A stretch of 12,899 nucleotides of DNA from Actinomycetota bacterium (GTDB lineage: Bacteria > Actinomycetota > Geothermincolia > Fen-727 > Anoxymicrobiaceae). The stretch is from the NCBI GenBank assembly GCA_018894655.1, contig JAHIPE010000058.1, forward strand, positions 1 to 12,899. The letters run 5' to 3'. Positions 1 through 5,799 of the stretch are shown piece after piece; position 1 is the stretch's first letter, and every line of letters starts with the position of its first letter. The notes under the pieces were generated by a model that had not been told where the DNA came from, searched no databases, and was given only the letters and a program-made list of their open reading frames with translations. A program made the translations under genes and the position numbers.

Positions 1-669
1 CCGGTGCGACCCGTACGCCCGCGACTCCATCGACTCGGCCAGCCCGATGCCCCGGTCCAGCCCGGTGGAGACGAGTCTCTTCACCAGCGGAAGGCGGCTT
101 CTCAAGACCAGGAGCTTACCCCCATCGTCCCTCGCCACGCCGCGTGCCCTCTGGGCGTCCAGTATATCAACCGAGTCTCTCATGGCGGTTGGCCCCATCC
201 GCAGGGCCAGCGCGCTGGCCAGAGCGGACCTGGACCCCTTGCCCCTGAGCAGCCCCAGCGCCCGGTCCGGGTCCATGACGAGGGAGAGGAGCGCGAAAAC
301 CCAGATGACCGCCGCCAGCCGGAGGGCCATACCGGCGCCGTAGGCGACCGCCTCCAGCGTGATATCAAGCCGCCCCAGGACGGGGACAATGGGCCCGCGC
401 CAGATAACCGTTACGCCCTCGCGGGATACCAGCGGGTTGATGATAAGCGCGGCCAGGCCGATGACGAGGCATATCTTCCACCATGACCACCACTCTCGGA
501 ACACATTCGCCGAGGCCGCCAGGATGGCGGTGGCCGCTATTATCGCGACCTGGTATAAGGGGTTTTCCGCAACCAGGGAGAGTATCAGCAGTGAAAAGGC
601 CAACGTGAGCTGCGTGGCCGGGTGCATCTTCTGCAGGAAACTGTCTTTTTCCCTGTATACGGGTATCAC
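1..669 (-). CDS. ecfT: Energy-coupling factor transporter transmembrane subunit EcfT/CbiQ (partial, 3' end outside window)
   Basis: EcfT couples the ATPases of an ECF importer to a vitamin- or metal-binding S component in the cytoplasmic membrane. I translated this from the sequence: GTG start at 669, 223 codons with no stop. Hydrophobic segments lie at about residues 19-35, 40-55, 63-80 and 106-131. The cytoplasmic coupling region carries the two family signatures in slightly divergent form, AQRARG (172-177) and ESRAYG (215-220), corresponding to the Ala-Arg-Gly motifs that contact the ATPases. The start is supported by a GGTAGGTG Shine-Dalgarno 5 bases upstream. It is the last visible gene of an operon with the DUF4430 protein and the beta-propeller protein under a cobalamin riboswitch, so cobalamin or a precursor is the likely substrate; cobalt is the alternative. 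The ATPase and S-component genes are probably beyond the left edge. The start region is duplicated (see 652-800). Confidence 0.88.
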   Translation of the reverse strand, partial: MIPVYREKDSFLQKMHPATQLTLAFSLLILSLVAENPLYQVAIIAATAILAASANVFREWWSWWKICLVIGLAALIINPLVSREGVTVIWRGPIVPVLGRLDITLEAVAYGAGMALRLAAVIWVFALLSLVMDPDRALGLLRGKGSRSALASALALRMGPTAMRDSVDILDAQRARGVARDDGGKLLVLRSRLPLVKRLVSTGLDRGIGLAESMESRAYGSHR

Positions 670-681
670 GGCACACCTACC
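652..681. repeat. 30-bp perfect direct repeat, copy 1 (contains ecfT start)
   Basis: This is identical over 30 bases to 771-800. On the minus strand it carries the ecfT Shine-Dalgarno and GTG start. Similarity continues a few bases into the ecfT codons with single-base gaps (AGGGAAAAAGACAG here against AGGAAAAACAG in the other copy). Confidence 0.95.
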
Positions 682-788
682 CAGTCTTGAGGGGAGGTTC
701 TCAACCTCCCCGGGGCCAGAGGGCGACAGGAGTGTCGCCCCTCAAGGTTGGGGGTATGGGCCCTGTTTTTCCTGTATACGGGTATCAC
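666..788 (-). CDS. 40-codon chimeric leader ORF coupled to ecfT
   Basis: The upstream copy of the duplicated start (GTG at 788, same Shine-Dalgarno) opens a 40-codon frame. It begins MIPVYRKN, like EcfT, then reads through the inserted hairpin DNA (for example EGRHSCRPLAPGR) and stops with TGA overlapping the ecfT GTG in a GTGA arrangement. The peptide is an accident of the insertion and resembles no protein family. Translation through it would, however, bring ribosomes directly onto the ecfT start, so it may matter for ecfT expression. Whether it is translated is inference. Confidence 0.35.
   Translation of the reverse strand: MIPVYRKNRAHTPNLEGRHSCRPLAPGRLRTSPQDWVGVP
682..770. mobile_element. 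Short palindromic (REP/MITE-like) insertion
   Basis: The 89 bp between the two 30-bp repeats are rich in inverted repeats. Hairpin 1 pairs GGGGAGGTT (691-699) with AACCTCCCC (703-711). Hairpin 2 pairs GGGCGACA (721-728) with TGTCGCCC (733-740). An alternative outer stem pairs CTTGAGGGG (686-694) with CCCCTCAAG (738-746). No coding function and no transposase are seen. Similar GGCGACA/TGTCGCC hairpins occur as dispersed repeats in many genomes (from memory). The duplication is long for a target-site duplication, so the mechanism is unclear. Confidence 0.6.
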
Positions 789-800
789 GGCACACCTACC
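771..800. repeat. 30-bp perfect direct repeat, copy 2 (DUF4430 gene end)
   Basis: This is identical to 652-681. On the minus strand it carries the DUF4430 gene's TAG stop and the Shine-Dalgarno and GTG of the leader ORF. The duplication therefore kept the upstream gene's end and the downstream gene's start both intact. Confidence 0.95.
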
Positions 801-1764
801 TGGGCAGAGAGTATACGTTACCGCCGGCCACCACCACGCCGACCTTTCTGGATAACCCCTGAGACCCGGAGACAAGGAGGCGCCCCGCCTGCTTTACGCC
901 GTCCTCCCCGTCGCAAAGGACGAGCCAGACCGGGAAAGGGTCCCCTATTCCCGAGCCACACGCCAGGACGGCGGCGCTTATCTCCTCTTGGAGGGGCGCG
1001 GGGTCGCCGTTGCTGTCGAGCGGCACCGGCCTATCCCCGTCAAACGTCAGGAAGGCGCCGGTCTTGCCCGGGCTTGCCAGCAGCTCCGTGATCCAGCCGG
1101 TCTTACGGGCGTCCTCGAACGTCACGAACGCGATGACCGGGCCGCTCCTGTCCCCGCAGATGAAGCCGGGCAGGTCGCCCTCGTACTGAACCCGCGCCCC
1201 GCCCTCGGCCAGGTAACCCCCCACCTGCCTGGCAAGGCTCTCCAGGTAGTCGCTGAACAGGACGGTGGAGAGCGTTTCCTCCCGGGAGTAGCCCCGGGTG
1301 AACGGCATCGGGTAAGACCCCACCACCGCGGGGATGAAGTTGCTCTCATTCCAGGAGTGGTGGTCCCACCAAATCTTGTCTCCACCCTCCACCTGGTACT
1401 CGTCTGCCCCGAGCCCTGAGAGTACGCCGTTTACGTAGTAGAACCAGTCGGAGCGCCCGCTCTCGCCGCTGCCGGAGCCAAGGCCGTCGATCGCGGAGAC
1501 GAAGCCGCCCCCGTAGCCAGTCTCCACCTCGGCCACCTGGAGGAGAACGTCCATTACCGAGTCCCCGCTCCTGGGCCTGACGCTTTCGTCGGTGATTAGC
1601 ACGCCGCCGAAGTCGCGGGTGATAAGAACCGAGACCGGTTCGCCCCCGGCGGTTTCCTTGTTCCAGGGCATGAGCGTGCAGCCCTTGAGCGCAACCAGTG
1701 TAACGCCCACCACCAGGATGGCGGCGAGCGTCCACATGATGGCCCGCTTGCCGGTTCGGCTCAA
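796..1764 (-). CDS. Membrane-anchored DUF4430 (transcobalamin-like) domain protein
   Basis: The product is 322 residues with a TTG start preceded by AAAGG 6 bases upstream. Residues 9-27 form a single hydrophobic segment ending in ALKGC (Cys29). That is a poor lipobox, so either a lipoprotein or an uncleaved anchor is possible. Residues about 43-137 match the DUF4430 fold found at the C terminus of vertebrate transcobalamin and intrinsic factor: a VSVLITRDFGG strand, then WFYYVNG (107-113), then GGDKIWWDHHSW (127-138). The C-terminal 180 residues, including Cys203, Cys269 and Cys284, match nothing I recognise. It lies between the beta-propeller gene and ecfT, downstream of a cobalamin riboswitch. 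An extracellular corrinoid-binding role that feeds the ECF transporter is therefore a reasonable inference, not a demonstrated function. Confidence 0.8.
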   Translation of the reverse strand: MSRTGKRAIMWTLAAILVVGVTLVALKGCTLMPWNKETAGGEPVSVLITRDFGGVLITDESVRPRSGDSVMDVLLQVAEVETGYGGGFVSAIDGLGSGSGESGRSDWFYYVNGVLSGLGADEYQVEGGDKIWWDHHSWNESNFIPAVVGSYPMPFTRGYSREETLSTVLFSDYLESLARQVGGYLAEGGARVQYEGDLPGFICGDRSGPVIAFVTFEDARKTGWITELLASPGKTGAFLTFDGDRPVPLDSNGDPAPLQEEISAAVLACGSGIGDPFPVWLVLCDGEDGVKQAGRLLVSGSQGLSRKVGVVVAGGNVYSLPR

Positions 1765-1788
1765 TTCATGCCTTTCTTATGAGGGAGA

Positions 1789-1814
1789 GGGCCGGGGAAG
1801 TTCGCCCCCGGCCC
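1789..1814 (-). other. Intergenic GC hairpin between operon genes
   Basis: A perfect 9-bp inverted repeat, GGGCCGGGG (1789-1797) and CCCCGGCCC (1806-1814), with an 8-base loop lies in the 73-bp gap between the beta-propeller gene and the DUF4430 gene. No T-tract follows on the minus strand, so it is not a canonical terminator. It could stabilise the upstream mRNA or reduce expression of the downstream genes. Confidence 0.5.
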
Positions 1815-1837
1815 GTCCGTTCGACCGATAAGTGCCG

Positions 1838-4396
1838 TTACAGCGAACCGGGGAACCCCAGGGAGGTCCCGCCGCCGACGTACCCGTCAGTGCTGAAGTA
1901 CATCGGCCGCTCCGCCACGATGGGGACGCCGCAGGTGAGCACCGTGGAGACGTCTCTCCCGGTTTCCACCACGTCGTTGACCCTTATCGTGTACCTGGTG
2001 TTCTTCGCTACCGTCACCTTCTCGGTTATCGTTTCCTTTGTCCCGTCGTCCTTCGAGGTTATGTAGTCGATGGTGACCTCGACGTCCAGGTTGTTGGGGT
2101 TGGCGATGCACAGGTACGTCTCAAAGCCGTCCCGGGTTGTCCCCTCGGCGAACTCCCACCGGTAGGCGGCGTAGGAGGCGCCGGCGGTGTCGTGCCCGCC
2201 GCCCCACATCTGGTTTTCCTGTCCCGCCGGGACGTACTGGAAGTACATCGGCCGCTCGGCCACTATCGGCCCGTTGGCGGTGATGTACATGCTGACGTCC
2301 TCGTCGGGACCTACTTCCGTGTTCACGTTCAACGTTGTCCGGGAGTTTGCCGTGAGCAACCTGGTGTCGGTCTTTACCGTCCCCCATTCGTTCAGGTACT
2401 GGATAGTGGCGTCGATGTCCTGGCCGGTGGGGTTCATCAGGCAGAGCCACTCCTGGAAGTTGTACCTGGTGGTACCCTCCGCGAAGTACCAGCTCTCTCC
2501 CGCGCTTCCCACGCCGGTGGAGTTGTGCACGCCGCTGGGACCGGCGCCCAGTATGTCGCCCGCCGCCTCGAAGTACATGACCCGCTCGCCTACCATGGGC
2601 TCGGTGGAGGCCACCGCGATGGAGACGTCCTCGCCCCCCCCGGCGCCCAGGTTCACATCAACAGTCTCGCGCGAGGAGGCCTTGACTGTCAGGTTTTGCG
2701 CCTTGGGCGGCTTGTCCGGGTACACGTAGGTCAAAAGGACGTTGGCGTCGTTGTCCCCGGGGTTCTGCAGCGCGAGCCATGTCTGGTAGCCGGCCCGGGT
2801 GGTTCCCTCGGCGAACAGGAAGCTCTTGCCCGGGTCGGTCACGCCCATGACCTGCTCGCCGCCGCTCACCGTTTCGGTATCGACGTACATCGACCTCTCG
2901 GCCACGAAGTAGCCGTTGCCGGTCACGTGGGCCGAGGCGTCAACGCCGAGCCCCAGGAACAGGTTGACATCAACCGTGGTCCGGGAATCGGCCGGCAGCA
3001 TGACCGGCTGGTCCCGGACGGAGCCGTCGGTCAGCATGTATTGGATGTTGGCGTCTATCTGTGTAGCGCCCGGGTTCTCCAGGCATATCCACTCCTGGTA
3101 CCCGTCCCTGGTCGTACCTTCCGCGAAGTAGAAGTCGCCGTTTGCCACCGCACCGGCGCCGAACGTCACCAGTTCTCCCGCCGCGCTGATGCTGAGCAGG
3201 CCGTAGGCGGTGGGGACCGGGGTGGAGTTCCCCTCGGTGCTTTGCCACACAACACCGCCGTCGGTGGCGTCGAGGACCGCCACCCCGGGGGCGCCCCAGA
3301 CATCGATGCCCACCGCGACTTTTCCGTCGGCGATGGAGGGGGACATCTTCCACCCCCCGAAGCCGTCCGCGGTCCACAGGGGAGCGGCCGCCCCCCCGCT
3401 GCCCGCGCCGGCGGCGAATGCTGATACCCTCGGCGTGAACGTGGTGTGGAAGTCGTCTCCCGCCGAGACCACGATGCCGTCACCGACGGCGGGGGTGCCG
3501 CTGGTGGGGTAGACGGAGCCTTGCCAGGCCTCCTTGCCGTCGGCCTTGCCCACGCAGTAGAGGTGGCTGTCGGCACTGTTGAAGTCGTAGTCGGTGAAGT
3601 AGATGTAGTCGCCGTCAACCGCGACCGACCCGGTGACGTCGAGCTTGTTGGCCGTTTCGAAGCAGCCGTTGGTGCCCCAGGAAGCAACCGGCTTGCCGTC
3701 GCTCCTGTCCAGGCACCAGACCTTTCCGTTGGAACCGGCGGGATCGCTGAACTGCCCCACGAAGACCCGGTCCCCGTCAACCGCGGGGGTCGACTGAGCG
3801 TGGCTGCCGGCATCGAGTTGGAACGACCAGACCTTATTACCGCTGTCGGCCACGTCCAGGCAGTAGTAGATACCGTTCTGCCAGTCGCCTATGAACAGGT
3901 GGTTCCCTACAACGGTCGGCGAACAGTTGGCGATAGACGCGCCCGCGGCAAGGGTTGCCAGGTCCCTGGTCCAGAGCGCGGCCCCGTCGGCCGCATTCAA
4001 GGCGTGCACCTTGGAGCCGGACCCGATATAGACGACGCCGCCGGAGACCGTGGGCGAGGAAAAGGTCCAGTTGGTTGGGGGATCGATGGTTTTCTCCCAG
4101 ACTTTCTGGTGCGTCGACAGGTCGAAGCATGCTATGGAGCCCGATGTGTCGTCGACGCCGTTATAGACGTAGGCGCGGTTCCCGGAGACGGCCGGCTGGC
4201 TGCCGGCGCGGGCGTCCATCGCCGCGGTCTTGTTGCTGACGGTGTTATCCCCCGGTATGGCCACGTCGATGGAGCCGGTGTTACCCGCGTCCTTCTGGAA
4301 CTGGCTCCACTCGTCGGCCTCCTGGGCCGATGTGCCCGCGGCCATGACGAGTATGACCAGCGCCGCCGCCAGCAGTAGTACTAACGCTTTCTTCAT
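1838..4396 (-). CDS. Secreted PQQ-like beta-propeller protein with four C-terminal YFAEGTTR repeats
   Basis: The product is 852 residues. The ATG at 4396 is preceded by AAGGAGGAG about 8 bases upstream. It has a clear Sec signal peptide (MKKALVLLLAA, hydrophobic to residue 20, likely cleaved near TSAQ 22-25). Residues about 28-412 form a PQQ/BamB-like beta-propeller: repeated blades of the type 'PTVSGGVVYIGSGSKVHALN' and 'GKVWCLDRSDGKPV'. Residues about 421-506, 526-610, 635-720 and 746-834 are four copies of a roughly 108-residue unit running from FAEGTTR..GYQEW..L.NP through SRTTV.VN to VAERPMYF. It is the first gene after a cobalamin riboswitch and terminator and precedes the DUF4430 and ecfT genes. 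A role at the cell surface in corrinoid capture or adhesion is inferred; the family itself does not specify ligand or activity. No sortase motif or C-terminal membrane segment is seen. Confidence 0.85.
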   Translation of the reverse strand: MKKALVLLLAAALVILVMAAGTSAQEADEWSQFQKDAGNTGSIDVAIPGDNTVSNKTAAMDARAGSQPAVSGNRAYVYNGVDDTSGSIACFDLSTHQKVWEKTIDPPTNWTFSSPTVSGGVVYIGSGSKVHALNAADGAALWTRDLATLAAGASIANCSPTVVGNHLFIGDWQNGIYYCLDVADSGNKVWSFQLDAGSHAQSTPAVDGDRVFVGQFSDPAGSNGKVWCLDRSDGKPVASWGTNGCFETANKLDVTGSVAVDGDYIYFTDYDFNSADSHLYCVGKADGKEAWQGSVYPTSGTPAVGDGIVVSAGDDFHTTFTPRVSAFAAGAGSGGAAAPLWTADGFGGWKMSPSIADGKVAVGIDVWGAPGVAVLDATDGGVVWQSTEGNSTPVPTAYGLLSISAAGELVTFGAGAVANGDFYFAEGTTRDGYQEWICLENPGATQIDANIQYMLTDGSVRDQPVMLPADSRTTVDVNLFLGLGVDASAHVTGNGYFVAERSMYVDTETVSGGEQVMGVTDPGKSFLFAEGTTRAGYQTWLALQNPGDNDANVLLTYVYPDKPPKAQNLTVKASSRETVDVNLGAGGGEDVSIAVASTEPMVGERVMYFEAAGDILGAGPSGVHNSTGVGSAGESWYFAEGTTRYNFQEWLCLMNPTGQDIDATIQYLNEWGTVKTDTRLLTANSRTTLNVNTEVGPDEDVSMYITANGPIVAERPMYFQYVPAGQENQMWGGGHDTAGASYAAYRWEFAEGTTRDGFETYLCIANPNNLDVEVTIDYITSKDDGTKETITEKVTVAKNTRYTIRVNDVVETGRDVSTVLTCGVPIVAERPMYFSTDGYVGGGTSLGFPGSL

Positions 4397-4501
4397 CTTC
4401 GTTTCTCCTCCTTGTCTTCAAGCTGCGGTACCGATTGCTCCGTTCCCCGGCAACACCTCCCTCCCTGGCCCCGCGGCCCTGGGCCGGGTCACAGAACACG
4501 T

Positions 4502-4531
4502 GAAAAACCGCCCCTCTTCGTGAGGGGCGGT
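4502..4531 (-). terminator. Riboswitch-associated intrinsic terminator
   Basis: On the minus strand, ACCGCCCCTC (plus 4522-4531) pairs perfectly with GAGGGGCGGT (plus 4507-4516) across a 5-base loop and runs into a T5 tract. It lies 50 bases downstream of the cobalamin aptamer and about 105 bases before the beta-propeller start, as expected for a transcription-attenuating expression platform. A GGGCGG in the aptamer's 3' half (near 4620) could pair with the CCGCCC of the stem as an antiterminator; that is speculative. Confidence 0.88.
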
Positions 4532-4580
4532 CATTCTGGGCGTGACCCATACGCTCCCGTTCGCGAGGACGTCGTGGAAT

Positions 4581-4730
4581 CCGCTCAGGCAGGTTTCCTG
4601 GCTTGGTTCAACGCTTCCCGCCCTTCCCGGCTCTCGCCAGTGGTAAATGCGGGTCGCTCCCCATCACAGTGGCGCGTCCGCGCCGGATTCTCACCGGCTT
4701 CCCTATCAAGGCTGACTGCCACCTGCGCGG
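4581..4730 (-). promoter_or_regulatory. Cobalamin riboswitch (AdoCbl-type aptamer)
   Basis: Read on the minus strand, the aptamer holds the conserved blocks in order. These are a 5' P1 arm CCGCGCAGG (4722-4730), GGGAAGCCGGTGAGAATCCGG (about 4684-4704), GCCACTGTGATGGGGAG (about 4656-4672), an ACCACTGGCGAGAGCCGGGAAGG block (about 4624-4646) and the B12 box AGCCAGGAAACCTGCC (4588-4603). It closes with the P1 3' arm CCTGAGCGG (4581-4589). It should bind an adenosylcobalamin-type corrinoid and switch off the operon downstream through the terminator at 4502-4531. This is the strongest functional clue for the three genes to its left. Confidence 0.95.
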
Positions 4731-4754
4731 CCTGTTATTCAGTTTTCGCCTGTA

Positions 4755-4783
4755 ATTCTAGGTTCTGGCGGGTCGCGAGTCAA
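4755..4783 (-). promoter_or_regulatory. Sigma70-type promoter of the B12 operon
   Basis: On the minus strand there is a -35 TTGACT (plus 4778-4783), a 17-base spacer and a -10 TAGAAT (plus 4755-4760). Transcription would start near 4748, about 20 bases before the riboswitch P1 stem. Confidence 0.8.
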
Positions 4784-4848
4784 GCACAATCAGGTGATAT
4801 CTCTGACTCAAGCGCCGTGGGGGATACTCAGTTTCCGGGTTTTGGTCC

Positions 4849-4854
4849 TATAAT
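4849..4854 (+). promoter_or_regulatory. -10 element for the GNAT gene
   Basis: A perfect TATAAT is present, but the -35 region (around TACTCA, 4825-4830) is weak. The predicted start near 4861 lies after the first possible GTG (4860), which argues for translation from 4899. It diverges from the B12 operon promoter, with about 65 bp between the two -10/-35 sets. Confidence 0.55.
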
Positions 4855-4898
4855 GTTAGGTGGAGCCGATATGTGGCTACGTGAGGTGGTATGTGGCA

Positions 4899-5540
4899 GT
4901 GAAAGTTGTTATCCGAGACGCACGGCCCGGCGACGCGGCTACGGTGGCGTACCTGATGTACCTGGCCGGCAGGGGGCACGTCAGGACATCCGTGATGGAC
5001 CTGCTCATCCCGGGCGAGCCGGGGCCCACGATTGAGCGCCTGGGGCTGGTGGAGAGGTTGCTGAAGGTGGAAACCCGCTCCATGTTTCATTACTCCTTCT
5101 ACAGGGTCGCCGAGGTGGAGGGCGATGTGGCGGCGTTGGCCTGTACGTATCACAAGGGAAGTCCGAGCGTCAAGGAATTCGTGGTCGCGCTCGAGGAGAT
5201 CGGCTGGGACTCGGGCGATCTCGAGGATATGGGGGAGCGAATGGCCCCGTTCCTGGCGGTGAACCCGTCCGTCCCCGACGACGCGCTCACAGTTGAGAAC
5301 GTCGCGACCCTGCCGGGGTTCCGCCGCCGGGGGCTCACCAACGCACTCATGGAGGACGCGGTCTTCAAAGGGCGCGAGGAGGGCTTCCCCCGTATGCAGA
5401 TTAGCTGCTTCATCGGCAACATCCCGGCTGAGCGCGCCTACGAGAAGGCGGGGTTCGAGGTGGTGGACCGGTATCCGTCGGAGCCCTTCGAGGCGATATT
5501 CGGCTGCCCCGGGATGTCCCGCCTTATTTTAAACCTCTAA
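4899..5540 (+). CDS. GNAT-family N-acetyltransferase
   Basis: The product is 213 residues and predicted to transfer an acetyl group from acetyl-CoA to an unknown amine. The frame is open from GTG 4860, but I prefer GTG 4899 (MKVVIRDARPGD). AGGTGG (4884-4889) sits 9 bases before it, the -10 at 4849 would start transcription past 4860, and GNAT proteins commonly begin with this beta-strand. Motif A is ENVATLPGFRRRGLTNALM (133-151), with RRRGLT as the acetyl-CoA pyrophosphate loop. Motif B is GNIPAERAYEKAGFEVVD (173-190). Residues 25-125 are an insertion or lid typical of larger GNATs and carry no substrate clue. It is a single gene, divergent from the B12 operon and convergent with the C25 peptidase gene. 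Confidence 0.85.
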   Translation: MKVVIRDARPGDAATVAYLMYLAGRGHVRTSVMDLLIPGEPGPTIERLGLVERLLKVETRSMFHYSFYRVAEVEGDVAALACTYHKGSPSVKEFVVALEEIGWDSGDLEDMGERMAPFLAVNPSVPDDALTVENVATLPGFRRRGLTNALMEDAVFKGREEGFPRMQISCFIGNIPAERAYEKAGFEVVDRYPSEPFEAIFGCPGMSRLILNL

Positions 5541-5623
5541 GACCCACAGGCGTCTGACCTCAACTACTCAAGCAACCCCCTCAGGTGGAGATGGCTACTG
5601 TCCCTCTGCTCCCTCCCTCCTGC

Positions 5624-5781
5624 CCCTTCCTTCCCCCCCTGGGGGGAAGGAAGGGATGGGGGGCGTCTTGGGGGGAGGACTGAGGTGGGGTAACAAACCC
5701 TGTAGATTACGGCATCTTCCCCCCTGGCGGGGGAGGACCGAGGTGGGGGACTCCGCTCCCTCTCCCCGGCGGGGGAGAGGG
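5624..5781. repeat. Three tandem REP-like GC hairpins in a convergent intergenic gap
   Basis: Hairpin A is a near-perfect 15-bp stem (5624-5638 with 5641-5655). Hairpin B centres on CTTCCCCC/GGGGGAGG (about 5716-5735). Hairpin C pairs CCCTCTCCCC (5758-5767) with GGGGAGAGGG (5772-5781). Each is followed by a related purine tail (GGAGGACTGAGGTGGGG, GGAGGACCGAGGTGGGG, GGGTTGGGGTGAGGGG). This is the widely dispersed hairpin family that generates false PHPNPLPRRGEG proteins. It lies between the ends of the GNAT and C25 genes and may serve both as a bidirectional transcript end, although T-tracts are lacking. The rest of 5541-5799 holds nothing recognisable. Confidence 0.75.
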
Positions 5782-5799
5782 TTGGGGTGAGGGGGGCAA

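Noticed and set aside
4..486. 160-codon plus-strand frame at the left edge, and a 103-codon minus frame at 365-676
   Set aside because: Both overlap ecfT in other frames. The minus frame starting with GTG at 669 encodes clear EcfT membrane segments and motifs.
1789..1814. Intrinsic terminator between the propeller and DUF4430 genes
   Set aside because: The stem is strong, but no T-tract follows on the transcribed strand, so I list it only as a hairpin.
1832..3424. 530-codon open frame on the plus strand (and others at 3446-4378, 7759-8988)
   Set aside because: These are antiparallel shadows of the beta-propeller and C25 genes in GC-rich DNA. Their translations are Val/Gly/Arg-rich without any domain, while the minus-strand proteins show signal peptides and family motifs.
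4860..4898. GTG 4860 as the GNAT start
   Set aside because: It lies at or before the transcription start predicted from TATAAT at 4849-4854 and has no Shine-Dalgarno. GTG 4899 has AGGTGG 9 bases upstream.
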